A stretch of DNA of 64,000 nucleotides, from NCBI GenBank assembly GCA_964019055.1, contig OZ025221.1, forward strand, positions 6,049,968 to 6,113,967, read 5' to 3'. Positions 24,106 to 35,327 of this stretch are shown here, one piece after another. Under the pieces are notes generated by a model. The model was not told the DNA's origin. It saw nothing but the letters and a program-made list of their open reading frames with translations, and did not search any database. Made by a program: the position numbers and the translations under genes. This DNA is from Anthopleura xanthogrammica (taxonomy: Eukaryota > Cnidaria > Anthozoa > Actiniaria > Actiniidae). Positions within the stretch are counted from its first letter, which is position 1. Each line of letters begins with the position of its first letter.

Positions 24106-27100
24106 CTACAAGTTGATTGTGACATCATCGCCAATGAGAAAGAAAGGTGCCCAGTGCCTTGGTTCATCGTAGTCACCTCTTACGTCATTCATGGCCTCCT
24201 GCAGACTTTTACTAGCACTTTCACCCATCTGTAACTGGGTGTAAAAGCTCACCATGAAGTTTAGAGTGGCTTCATCGTCAATGGCCCACAATGAAGCCAC
24301 TACAGCACGAGCCCCTGCAGCGAGAAACCCTCGACTGATCCCTACAATCCCTTCTGCTCTGATTTCACCACGACCACTATGACAACAGCTCAGGACAACC
24401 AGTTGTGCTTTGATACCAGTTTCTTGCACTTCTTGCATGGTCAACAAGTAGTCCTCTTCTTCTGGGATGTTTCTTCCTCCAGTTAAGGTACGCGGTGCAA
24501 GTACAATTTCCCCTTTTGTGCTTCCGTGAGCTGCAATGTGGATGACAGCAACTCCTTCGTGTAATCTTTCCATGATAACATCTTTAGTTGCTTGTGCTCC
24601 TATTAATGGTGCAACATGTAGAATCTTACCGATGATCGTAGCCTCATGCCTTGCTTTTGGTAGAGACCAGAAAGTTGTTTTTTTCCCTTGAAACAATACA
24701 GTTCCCGAGTCTGGATCTCCAACTACAAGAGCGCCCGTTTTGCTGTGGTAATCTGATGGGCATTCTTGTAAAGATTTCAACGTCGTCAATGAAGGAGCCA
24801 GGCGAATACGCTTCATTTCCGACAGGAAAAGACCCGTTTGTGGATCTCGTAATGCTGCAAATGGAACCATGTACAGAGGTCCATCGGGAACTATAACCAC
24901 TTCTTCGTGTGTAAGGTTCTGCATCACAGGAGCTATCAAACCAGTGTATAGCATTTCAAGTGGATTTTGATTTCCTTCAACATTTTTCTCTTCATTTGGT
25001 GCTACTTCCTGGAACCTCTGCTTGTTTTGGTCAGGTGCCCTGCTTTCCCCCTCTTCTTGACGTTCACATCTGACAAAACAGTCATCACTTTTATTCAGCT
25101 GCACATTTTCAGGCAAGTGATCTAGTGATCTGTCCTCGCAACTCAGGGTGTCTCTGACATTCATGGCATCGTATGCTGCAAACACAACTTTAGAAATAAT
25201 GTCGCTCCCGGCCTTATTACCTTGTGATGTTGGTAGATGTCTATGTTGAAATCCTTGTGCATTCACTTCAACGAAAAATAAGGGCTTTTGATGAGCCAAA
25301 ACCCAAATATCTACTGCAGGAAATAGTACTGCAAAATACAGAACACAAAATTCACTTTTGCAAGTATGCAAAAAGGCGTCAACTTCGACGTACGTTAAGA
25401 TGACATTTTTGCCATATTGTGGAAATTCACTATATTTCGATTCCAACAGATCACTTAAAGCTCGAGCTCTGCCACGATCAGACACAATAAGAGCTTCGTT
25501 GATCTCTCCTGTTTCAAGCAGTACACCTGTTAGAAATTTGTAAGTTAACATGAAAGTGTCCATTATTGTTATCTTAAAGTTGTCGCGATCATGCAAGTGA
25601 TCAAATATCCACTCGCAGCACTGGAGAGACTGTTCGAAATGCTTCTTGCATTGTTCGAATTCCATACACATTTCATTGACAAGATGCATTTCTTTGAAGA
25701 TATTGGCTGTTAGGTAATACAAATAGCCCAAATTATAGCAAATTAATTGTTCGCTATGCTTGTCTTCTTGCGATATAGCAAGTCTTAGCGCTTTCTCAAA
25801 ATAATGAAAAGCCTGCTGGTATTTCTTAGATTTATGATATAAGTTCCCAAGGCTAGCGTATGCATGAAGTTCCATTTTCTTGCTGCTTATCTCTTTGGCA
25901 AATTCTAGTGATGTTTCAAAACATTTTAGTGCTTCGTTGTACTTATCTTGCATCAAGTAAGCATGGCCTAAATTGCTGTAAGACTGTCCTTCTCCTTCTT
26001 TATCACCTATCTCTTGTGCTATTGTCAAGGATATTTTAGAACAATCCATGGCTTCTTGGTGTTTTCCTTGTTGTCTATAAATTATGCTCTGGCCTCTGTA
26101 GGCAGTTGCTTCCCCTTGTCTGTTCCCACTCTTTTGACAGATGCTTAAATCCTTTTCAAAATACTTAAATGCATTATCAAAGTCACCTATGCTGTTATAA
26201 ATGCCCCCTATGTTTCTACAAGTTGTGTGCAGATTTCCTGTGAAGATAGTCTCTCTTTCAAGATCCAAGACCTTTTCATAGCATTGGAAACTTTCGTGGA
26301 ATTTGCCCAATTGAGTGTAAATATCTCCCAAATTTCCATTGGAAACCAGTTCTTGTTCTTTGTTCCCCGTCTCTTTGGCAATGCTTAATGCCTCAAGACA
26401 GTATTTAAGTGGCCTGTCCGCGTATTCTCCTAATGATTCCCCAAGAACCATTCCCAAATTCCCATAAATCCAACCTTTGCTGTTTTTGTCTTTTAGTTCT
26501 TCAGCTATTCTCAGAGCCTTTTCTTGATAGCGAATAGCCTCATCGTATTTTCCAAGAGAGTGGTAAGTGATTCCCATTCCTATGTACACATACATCTCAT
26601 CGTCTTTACTGTTTGTCTCCAGAGCAATGTTCAAACGTTCTTTATAGTATTCTACGGCTTTGTCGAAATCGCTCACTGAATGACTTATGATTCCTAAGAT
26701 CCAATAAGCAAGTGTTTGATTTTTTTTATCTCTTGTTTTTATGGAAATGGTCAAGAGTTTCTCCGAATGTGTGATGGCCTCGACATTTTTTGCCATAGAG
26801 TAATAGACATTTCCCAAACTCAAATGCGCACTTTTGATTTCCTCCTTCAAATCCATCTTCTCTGCGAGGACCAGTTTCTTTGTGTAGTACTCAATTGCTT
26901 CCTCAACTTTGCCTAAAGACTCGTAGGCGTCTCCGAGATTCCCGTAGATTCGTGCTTCTCTCTCCCCGTCATTGTTATCTTTGACCAAGCGAAGTAGCTT
27001 CTCAGAATATCTAATAGCCTTGGCTTGCTTTCCAGATGACTGGTAAATCATACTTAAGCGCTCACAAACACTTGCTTCTATTTGTTTATTGTTCATTAGT

Positions 27101-27633
27101 GAAATCACTAAAAGGCACTTCTTATACCATGTTTTGGATTCTTCGTACTTACCTAGCAAGAAATAAGTATTTCCTAAGTGATAATATGCATATCCTTCGC
27201 TCTCCTTGTCGTTCAGTTCTTGGCTAATGGCAAGTCCCTTTTCATAGCAGTTGATGGCTGTTTGGTATTCACCCTTCGAATGGTAAATTTTTCCTAGACA
27301 ACTATATGCCATTTTCTCCAACAACTTTATACCTGTCTTCATGGAAATTACTAGACATTTTTCCACGTATAAAAGGCCTTGCTTTGAGTTTCCTAATGAA
27401 TTATAAACTAATCCTAACTCTCCATAAGCGTAGGCCTCTTTACATATGTCGTTTGTCTCAACTGCCATGACCAAAGCGCTTTCAAGATATGTAATGGCTT
27501 CTGTGAAGTTTTCAGTTTTTCGACACAATTTACCAAGACAGAGGTTTATCGTCATCTGAGTAGAGCAGTCTTCCATGTATTCCGCCATGACCAAACAATC
27601 TTCATAAAGACGAATCAACTGTTGGTCTGTCAA
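24106..27633 (-). CDS. TPR-CHAT caspase-like peptidase, unit 2
   Basis: One long uninterrupted frame. About sixteen TPR units of 40 residues span roughly residues 15-690 (LG..Y...GKY.EAI.YYEK pattern). A charged linker follows to about 885, then a C-terminal CHAT domain (IVPDGPLYMVPFAALRD; HIAAHGS with His1036; VVLSCCHSGRG with Cys1084 as likely nucleophile; ASLWAIDDEAT). CHAT peptidases are caspase-like cysteine proteases. In bacteria, TPR-CHAT proteins cleave partners in immune pathways; the target here is unknown. The frame as numbered starts at a TTG; the first in-frame ATG is at 27,588. The ATG matching the unit-3 start (27,705) is cut off by a TGA at 27,655-27,657, so the true 5' end may use another exon. 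Confidence 0.85.
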   Translation of the reverse strand: MTDQQLIRLYEDCLVMAEYMEDCSTQMTINLCLGKLCRKTENFTEAITYLESALVMAVETNDICKEAYAYGELGLVYNSLGNSKQGLLYVEKCLVISMKTGIKLLEKMAYSCLGKIYHSKGEYQTAINCYEKGLAISQELNDKESEGYAYYHLGNTYFLLGKYEESKTWYKKCLLVISLMNNKQIEASVCERLSMIYQSSGKQAKAIRYSEKLLRLVKDNNDGEREARIYGNLGDAYESLGKVEEAIEYYTKKLVLAEKMDLKEEIKSAHLSLGNVYYSMAKNVEAITHSEKLLTISIKTRDKKNQTLAYWILGIISHSVSDFDKAVEYYKERLNIALETNSKDDEMYVYIGMGITYHSLGKYDEAIRYQEKALRIAEELKDKNSKGWIYGNLGMVLGESLGEYADRPLKYCLEALSIAKETGNKEQELVSNGNLGDIYTQLGKFHESFQCYEKVLDLERETIFTGNLHTTCRNIGGIYNSIGDFDNAFKYFEKDLSICQKSGNRQGEATAYRGQSIIYRQQGKHQEAMDCSKISLTIAQEIGDKEGEGQSYSNLGHAYLMQDKYNEALKCFETSLEFAKEISSKKMELHAYASLGNLYHKSKKYQQAFHYFEKALRLAISQEDKHSEQLICYNLGYLYYLTANIFKEMHLVNEMCMEFEQCKKHFEQSLQCCEWIFDHLHDRDNFKITIMDTFMLTYKFLTGVLLETGEINEALIVSDRGRARALSDLLESKYSEFPQYGKNVILTYVEVDAFLHTCKSEFCVLYFAVLFPAVDIWVLAHQKPLFFVEVNAQGFQHRHLPTSQGNKAGSDIISKVVFAAYDAMNVRDTLSCEDRSLDHLPENVQLNKSDDCFVRCERQEEGESRAPDQNKQRFQEVAPNEEKNVEGNQNPLEMLYTGLIAPVMQNLTHEEVVIVPDGPLYMVPFAALRDPQTGLFLSEMKRIRLAPSLTTLKSLQECPSDYHSKTGALVVGDPDSGTVLFQGKKTTFWSLPKARHEATIIGKILHVAPLIGAQATKDVIMERLHEGVAVIHIAAHGSTKGEIVLAPRTLTGGRNIPEEEDYLLTMQEVQETGIKAQLVVLSCCHSGRGEIRAEGIVGISRGFLAAGARAVVASLWAIDDEATLNFMVSFYTQLQMGESASKSLQEAMNDVRGDYDEPRHWAPFFLIGDDVTINL

Positions 27634-27705
27634 GTTGAGTGACCCCTTTAGTGCTCATCTTATAGAGAAGCGAATAAAAAGCATATGAATCTTCAAGTCT
27701 CTCAT

Positions 27706-28538
27706 GATTAAACATAAAGACCACGACTAGGTAGTGCTGTTTCGTTGGGCAATAAATATTCTTCCAAGCAGTCTTGAAGAGCTTGCAGATTGTCAGAAAC
27801 ACCTGCTAGACGTACTAACCAGATGGCCTGGATTTGACAGCTCATGAAGATTCGACCAATCCAGCGCCCGTTTTTTAATTAATTATTTAGTCACGCGGCC
27901 CATCAAGACGATTGAACTACTTCGAAATTTTACAAGATTTTTATGGAAAAACCCCGGAGGGACTCCCATAAATATTCTCCCATATGGATGCTCATCAGAA
28001 ATTTTGGAAATGACCCCTAAAAGGTACCATAATTTTCATTCTCCTAGTCTAGTCTTTTGTGAGATGAATTCAAATAAGAAAGACGAAACTTTTGAAATGC
28101 ATGGCGCTATTTGAAGCAAAATTAAGCCGGTGAATTATTTATTAATTTTGTGGCGGGTTAGTGTATATTATCGTTAGTTTTAGTAGCGCGTGCAAACTCG
28201 TTGTTTAGTAGCACGCACACTCACGTTTTTTAAATACGAATCGTGATGGTGAAGACTTTCACCGTTATTGGAAAAAAATTTAAACTTTTTTTAAAACTAC
28301 AATTTCTACAAAGTCAAAAACAAAAACAACTACAAAGTCAAATTTAATACTGATCCCGAACATGAAAAGAAAAATGGGGTATCCCGAGCTCTTTTTCGAG
28401 ATAATCAGTATTAAATGGATGCTTACGCGCGAATTTTTGAAGGCAAAATTTGCGCAATCACCGGATGTGATCAGAAAAAACATTATAACTCATTAGGTAA
28501 TAGTTCTCATGCACAAATTAACAAATAGAAAACGTTTG

Positions 28539-28569
<31 letters not shown>

Positions 28570-30085
28570 GGAAATTTTGGAGAAGTCGAGAGCTGTTGTG
28601 TAAAACCGAGCCGCAGGCGAGGTTTACACAGAGCTAAAGACTTCTGCCAAACTTTCCCGAGTCAGGCTATGTAAACACGGCAAAACGTTTTCTATATGTT
28701 TTATAAAATATTGAAACTTGCCGTGTTTACATGAGGCTATGTAAACACGGCTATCAGCCAATCAGAGCGCGCGTTATATCTGAACTATGTTATAATGCCG
28801 GGTAGTGAATCATACTACAATACCACATGGATATTTTTGAATAAAGGACAAAGAAATGCCTTGATTTATCATATTTTGTCCTTTCAGTCTCTCAAAAATT
28901 CCTACGAAAATCTATTATTTCGTACGTTAGAAAAAATTAACTTAAAAAAAAAAAAATGATATAACGTAGATTTTTAGAAGTTCTTTCAATTAAGCTTATA
29001 AAAAGTATAGAGTCCCGTGCAAAATTTTAGGGTTTTGCCCTGTTTAAGTTCAAAACCCGTATGATTCCTCAATAAAATGTTGTATTTTATCCAGCGGTTT
29101 TTATGCGCGCGCACATCGTCGGCTCAAATCGAGCGTTAAAAAGTAGGCAGGTCACCTTAGTTTGTAAAGAAGAAAACGGCCTTGAAGTTCAAGCAACATT
29201 TAGTTCAGTTAATTTCTTCCGTATTCCACCGAGATTGGTACGTAAACATCTTATATCATATTTGCTCAACATAATATTCAGTCATACTTGTATATTCGCA
29301 AGAATTATGCAGTAAGGGAACGTAAAAAGCTGTAGATTTGCCGGTTTGCTTCATTCAACCGCTCTTCATTGCAGTTTTGTTGTTTTGCAAATGATTTACT
29401 TCTACAGTAATCAGGTATAGGATTAAGTTTAAAGTAAGTTGTTCAGTTTAGCAAGGATTGCTAAATAGGAGAAGTAGAAGAGCACTAGTTGTTTTAGGAG
29501 GGTCAAAGTATAAATTAGATGTTATTGATTACCTATCGTAGTTACCTCGCCGTTTGTATTGGAAATAAAAGTCTTCAGTGTAGCGGTTGATGTTTACTTG
29601 GTCATACTTTAACTTCCCGAACAAGCCAAGAAAGCACCGGAAATGTATAACATTATATATTCTATAAACCCTTGTTTGTTTATATCACTTTGTAATTTTA
29701 GTGGCTGCCGATAGCGCCGCCTTCACATGCTTTTAGTTCGACCCCGTTGAGCTGCGCTACTGCTGTACTTTAGTCCTGTAATTGCGGTGTTGATTAGCGA
29801 TAACTGACATCAGCATTGCGCGTCTTTTTCGAGATCACCTGGTACCTGCAATCTAGAGACTTCGGGACGTTCAAGTCTATACAATATTATAATATTATAA
29901 GATTTTCGAAAAAGATTGCTGATAACCTTATATAAGATCTCTCCCAATAAATCTAGTCAAATATTTGACGTGTCAAGGGAATTTTCTTGTGCTTCCAGGT
30001 TCAGTTTTGTCACCGGTACCCAGGTCACTAACGATACTCAATCACCTAGGGTCATCACGCGGAACGCCTGCTTTGAAATGACTTA
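27706..30085. other. Enlarged divergent intergenic region of unit 2
   Basis: The sequence next to the TPR-CHAT start and the last roughly 200 bp before the aldolase ATG (29,880-30,085) match the compact 417-bp gap of unit 3. The roughly 2 kb between has no counterpart there and includes a palindromic element. I see no supported coding exon. Confidence 0.6.
28525..28760. mobile_element. Palindromic element with GCCGTGTTTACATAGCC ends
   Basis: AGAAAACGTTTGCCGTGTTTACATAGCCTGA and its complement near 28,660-28,700 form arms. A second inverted pair, CCGTGTTTACATGAGGC / GCTATGTAAACACGG, follows at 28,722-28,752. Confidence 0.75.
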
Positions 30086-33000
30086 ATGGCGGTCGGAATT
30101 TTACGGAGCACTTTCAAGAGAATATTTGCACCGCTAAGCATCGTTCAAATTTGTCGGTCATCTAATTGTACGATCACTAAATCTTTTTCAATATATAGTA
30201 GTGGCATCAAATATACTATGGAACAGGAAAAAGGCATTCATGTTATTGATGTGAGGAGCGATACTGTTACCAAACCCACTCCAGAGATGAGGCAAGTTAT
30301 GGCTAATGCTGAGGTCGGTGATGATGTATTTGGTGAAGACCCTACAATCAATAGTAAGTTGGAAAAACAAACAGTGACTGTTTATATCTAATAATGTCTA
30401 AAGTTCAGGGATTAATTTCATGTTTTGTTTTAATGTAGGTCTTCAGGAAAAATCTGCAAAGCTGCTTGGAAAAGAGGCTGGTTTGTTTGTTCCCTCAGGA
30501 TCCATGGGAAATCTTATTTCGAGTATGCATAGAACTTAAATATAACCATTTATATATGTTACCAAATTAAAACAAGAGGATTACAACGTGTTCTTTCTGT
30601 ATGCCAGTGGCATGTACATTAGCTTGCAACATGATTGCCCTGCAATCAGCTGTATTATATTTTAAGAGGCCCATTATTTTAATAACAGTACGTAACCCCA
30701 TGCCTCAGCAGGCACACTTGCCACTTTTCATCACTAGTGTCTTAAGAGTCTGAAAGCTAACAAAATTCATCTGCATATCAAATATTTTTACTTGTGGTTT
30801 GTGATTGCTTAATTAGCCTGCCATTTTATCTTTGATTCATTTCTCTTCCTTGTATGTATTTAAAAAAATCCTCTCCATAGGCTACACATACTAATCTATA
30901 GATAACACAGCCTCATGTCCTGCTTTTCAGCCAAGGAAATGAAGGACACAACATCTTAATCAGAAGTCTAGAGTAATGGCACTATTTTAATTAGCAGGAA
31001 TTATTTTTTCTTTACATGCAGTCATGGCACATTGTCCTCATCGTGGTGATGAAATCTTAGTTGGAGACAAGTCTCACATATGTATTTGTGAGCAGGGTTC
31101 TTGTTCTCAGGTAATACTAGCATGCATAAGTCTTAGAATAAAAGTGGGAAATCCTGGTTGAGACTTGATGAGCAGGCGTAGCTCAGTTGGTTAGTGCATG
31201 GCCTTCGTGGATCTCGAGCCACTTCTGTTTCGACTTCTCTCTAATCTGTGTAGCTTCAGCTGTGAATACTCTTAGGACAGAGCATTGATCAAGAAAGAGG
31301 ATAAAAGTGTTCACAGTCAGCTTCCATAATTGATAGGAGTTGGATTCCAACTAAAGGAACTATAGATTGATGATATAATAGGTTACTACATTATTTTTAT
31401 TTTTATGATTCAGTGAAACATAAAAAAAACTAGAAAGGATTTACCTTCTCCCTTCTTTCTCTTAGCTCCTTGTGGAGCAGAAGGCAAGGTTCACTTCTCA
31501 TATTACCCCTATTTTTCATTCAATAACCTTTTAAAACATACAGTACATACATGTATATGATTTTTGATTTATTTTAGATTGCAGGAGTGCACTCCAGGCA
31601 AGTTTACACCCACCCCAATGGAGAATTGGACCTTGAAGACATGAAAGCCAAGATATATGATGGACAGGATGATCACTCTACTAACACAAAATTGATCTGC
31701 CTGGAGCAGACTCACAATTACTCAGGAGGTTCAGTTCTTTCTCTTCCATATTTAGACAAGGTAATGATTGACAGCTGAAACTCCACACAGTCATCCCCTC
31801 CAAAATTATTCATCCCTAACCCCATCAATGATGCTTTTAAAAAAGTTTGAATGCATCCAGGCTGCCAATTCAACTATAATAATCTTGAAGTATGTATTAA
31901 ATCCAGGTTAAAGAGATTGCTACTGCCAATAACTTGTCACTTCACATGGATGGTGCAAGGCTTTTTAATGCTGTAGCAGCTCTTGGTGTCCCAGCATCAG
32001 AAGTTACCAAGCATATGGACTCAGTCACATTCTGCCTTTCTAAGGTGATTCATTGATATTTGTTTTACCCTGTGTAAGCTGTAATAGAGTAACAGGAATG
32101 ATTTCTTGACAAACTTTGCTGACTTACTACTCTCCCAAATAAATGAATGAACACAGAAACAAACCTTCTTCCAGGTTACTTGTGTTGCTATAGTAACCTG
32201 AATTTGGGTCAACTTTACCATCTCTGGGTTTCATCAACTCTGATATTACAAGCTATCATTGCAATAAATATTGATTGCTCTATGCTTGGTATTCAGGCCC
32301 TTGGGGCTCCTGTTGGATCAGTAATTGTTGGCTCCAAAGAGCTTATAGCAAGGTTGGTTCAATAAACTTTTAGAGAATGAATCATGTCATTATGATATGG
32401 TCTTGTAGAGGCTTTGCACCATCATGTGATGGCAGCCATGAAAGGAGGCAGGAACAATAATCAATTTTTGAATCTGGTCTAATCTGATTAACGTGAGAAA
32501 GAATTCATTTTCCCAGGGGGAAAAGGCTTTATCGTTGTCGTATCATTGGTTTTAGTGGTGTCAAGATGATGTTACCTATAGAATGCTTGTCTTGTTTGAC
32601 AGATGCCATAGACACAGGAAAGCCCTAGGGGGAGGTATGAGGCAAGCAGGTATAATAGCAGCAGCTGGTATCTATGCACTTGATAATATTGTACCCAAGT
32701 TGGTGGAGGATCATAACAATGCTAAAAACCTTGTTAAAGGTAAGGTATACATGGTTCGTACTACTAAGAAATTAAAAAATTCCAGTTGTTTACCAGGGTA
32801 TACATACAAAAAATCCAGGACCCTTAACTTTGCATTAATTTACTACCTACAATTTGCTGCTTTTCTTCCCAAAACAAGTCAACGATTCCTTAGATTCCCG
32901 ACTATTTAAAATGATATTCATAGAAAATTCAAGACATTTTCCAGGAGTTAGTGGGAAAATTTAAATTTCCAGGAGATTATCAGGGCCCTGGAAGAAATTT

Positions 33001-33434
33001 TCCAAATTCCAGGAGTTTTCCAGGAATTCCAGGAGCAGTGTGAACTCTTTGTATAGAACTGGTATGGTATAGGTAAGCTATTTAGTGGCTTTTGGGATAA
33101 CTGCTACATCCCTTGAAATCACCCTGGATCTACCACTGCTACAAATGTACAATTACTAATCATTTCTCTTTCAGGGCTAATCCAATTGAAAGGTATTGAG
33201 GTAGACCCTACAGAAATACAATCAAACATGGTGTACTTCAATGTCACTCACAGTAGTCTTACTGCTAATGACATTGTACAAGGAATGGGAACATGTTCAG
33301 AGAATGAATCAAACAAAGTCATTGTAAAACTTCTTGCCATTAGTGCTAGAAGAATAAGAATTGTATTCCATCACCAAGTAGATAGTAATGATGTTGAAAA
33401 AATTATCAATAAGTTGAAATACATTTTGCAATGA
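30086..33434 (+). CDS. L-threonine aldolase, unit 2
   Basis: Eight exons: 30086-30353, 30439-30522, 31022-31110, 31578-31760, 31907-32044, 32297-32352, 32603-32739 and 33175-33434, joining in frame to 404 aa. This PLP enzyme splits L-threonine to glycine and acetaldehyde. Family signatures: [67 protein letters not shown], and the PLP lysine in FCLSK, the last codon of exon 5, followed by ALGAPVGS. The first 45 residues are rich in Arg/Lys/Ser and lack acidic residues, suggesting mitochondrial import. AATAAA lies at 33,437-33,442. Divergent from the TPR-CHAT gene. All signature residues are intact, so it is likely functional. Confidence 0.93.
31170..31255 (+). mobile_element. tRNA-derived SINE fragment in aldolase intron 3
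   Basis: GGCGTAGCTCAGTTGGTTAGTGC has the look of a tRNA D-arm / A box, but no full cloverleaf follows. The corresponding intron of the unit-3 aldolase keeps only the first bases (GAGCAGGTGTAGCTC), so it was lost there or gained here. Confidence 0.4.
32745..33055. mobile_element. Insertion in aldolase intron 7, hAT-like end
   Basis: About 300 bp rich in TTCCAGGA and TTTTCCAGGAATTCC and ending CAGTGTGAAC. It is absent from the same intron of the unit-3 gene, where GTATGAAACTGGTAAGCTA is continuous. The ending resembles ends of non-autonomous hAT elements known from animal genomes. Boundaries and family are inference. Confidence 0.4.
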
Positions 33435-33805
33435 TAAATAAATTAAAATCAGAGCTTTGAATAATATTTCTTCTACTTCATCTGGAGTTTGTAATAGCAT
33501 GATTTTTATGGAATGAAAGGCAGTCATGAATAACTTGAAGCTAGAGTACAGACAGTTTCTGTACCATTTTTTACAAGGTAGGGTTGTTAGTCATTCCGTT
33601 GGGAAAGGTCGAGGGGTGGGTTCATGGAGTTATCAATCAAACTCTATTGCTGGCAACAGTTTTTCTCAGTGATGTTAAGAACCAAAAAATGTTATTACAA
33701 AGAGTAACAATTATTAAACAATGTTTTAATACTGCTATTTAGCTCTATCTAGTAGTGTTTCGTGTGTTTAGTTTTTATACACTTTAATGCAAAATAATGT
33801 TTTCC

Positions 33806-33952
33806 CTTTTCAGACCACATGTTATTCCCTTGAGAATAAGATTCTTTGTTTGAGTCGTATCCATATCAGTAATTATTTGTGTCTTCACGTGGGCACCCGT
33901 TAAAAATGAAATGATACTTTGAGGAATGACACGTGGTCTGAAATTGGAAAAC
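33806..33952. mobile_element. MITE of the CCACRTGTCATTC family, unit 2 flank
   Basis: Near-identical to the copy at 23,128 with the same flanks. It lies in the segment duplicated between the 3' flanks of units 1 and 2. Confidence 0.85.
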
Positions 33953-34022
33953 ATTACGCCTCTTAGTAAGCTAAACGGGTTAAGTATAAATGCCTATTGT
34001 TTAACATCAGTTCAAAGCAATT

Positions 34023-34205
34023 TTGGTCAATGCTGCCATGGCATCTGGTCTCTGCAGTCAAGCAAGGCCGCTAAACTGGTTTCATCAGTATAGATCCGTT
34101 TCAATGACCATGCATTATGATGCTGCTAACAAATTATCAGTTAATAATCAAAACAAACTCACTATACGATCATATTTCTTTCCAAGAAGAAAAATACATC
34201 TATAA
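34023..34205 (+). other. Second copy of the 60-codon open frame
   Basis: Near-identical to 23,347-23,529 (RRKIHL instead of RRKLHL at the end), with the same upstream AACATCAG. It is part of the roughly 1-kb duplicated flank (22,919-23,990 versus 33,597-34,655). Function not recognised. Confidence 0.25.
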
Positions 34206-34656
34206 ATATTAACCACTTTGAGCAAAAGGAGTTGTATATCAAGTAACTTTGAGTAAATATCAAGGTGGATCCAGGAATTTGTTGAAAAGGGGGTCTAGTC
34301 GTTGAGAGGGGGGTCCAAATGTATATTACATACAAAATTTACTTCAAACCTGTGGCAAAACTAGATTTTAGGATAAAACAAACAATGGAACCTTAGGTAT
34401 GACCCTCTGGATCCGTCCTTGCATATAGATAAAACTGAACTTAAACTGGGAACATATCGTGTGTATTCACAACAAAATAGCTAAAAATATAGGAATTAAT
34501 TTATCAAGGCACCATAGAGGATTCAAACTTTAATTAATGTATATTATTCATTAATGTATCCATATTTATGTTATGCAATCAATAGGCACTGTCTATAAGT
34601 TCGAGTTAACTAAATTATTCACCTATTTCAATTAACGTTGGTATCGCGATTCTCCT

Positions 34657-35195
34657 ATAAGTTTGATCGGGAGAGAGCCACCAATATACACCCGTATTGT
34701 CGGCTCAGAATTACCGCGCGATAGGAAAATCGCGATACAAAACTTATTGCGATTTTGAGCCGCCAATACGGGTTATATTATGGACGGCGTTGAAAGAAAA
34801 TATATTCCGTATTGGCCGTAGTTGCGACTAGCCGCCAATATAAACCCGTATTGGCGGCTCAAAATCGAAATAAGTTATAAATAACGGGAAATCTGAAATG
34901 GTCGATCTGAGACTCAAAGGAATTTTGTAAGGCTGAATGTTCACCTCATAAATATTGCAAATGCAGAGTTGCAATCATGCTCGAATGGTATTGAATTGCT
35001 AGCTAATTTGTGTCACTTTTCGCATTACTTCCCAAAAAAATATTTTGACAACTACCAATTCCTATTGGTCTCAGATCAACCATTCCAGATCTCCCGTTAT
35101 GAACGTTACTGAATTGAAATAGGCGTATACAGTGCTAAATAAATGTCCAAAGAATAACTTAACATGTAAGATAATTCTAAGGACAAGGAAGAAAT
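34657..35195. mobile_element. Insertion with internal hairpin upstream of unit 3
   Basis: Sequence on both sides is continuous in unit 1 (GCGATTCTCC then TTCGTATTTTCACTACAAAA, near 23,975), so about 540 bp were inserted here. The insert contains GCCGCCAATACGGGTT repeats in both orientations and a long inverted pair (ATAACGGGAAATCTGAAATG and its complement near 35,100). Confidence 0.7.
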
Positions 35196-35327
35196 GATAT
35201 CTTCGTATTTTCACTACAAAATATCTGCCGGGCGGTGGTACAACATGCAAACGAAAATCTTTAACAATTAGTTACATACTTTGGTCCCATGATCTTGCTT
35301 CTCTACCATTTCGTGCACATCTACTTT

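Noticed and set aside
31170..31255. Possible tRNA gene
   Set aside because: Only the A-box half resembles a tRNA; no anticodon stem or T-arm follows, so it is called a SINE fragment.
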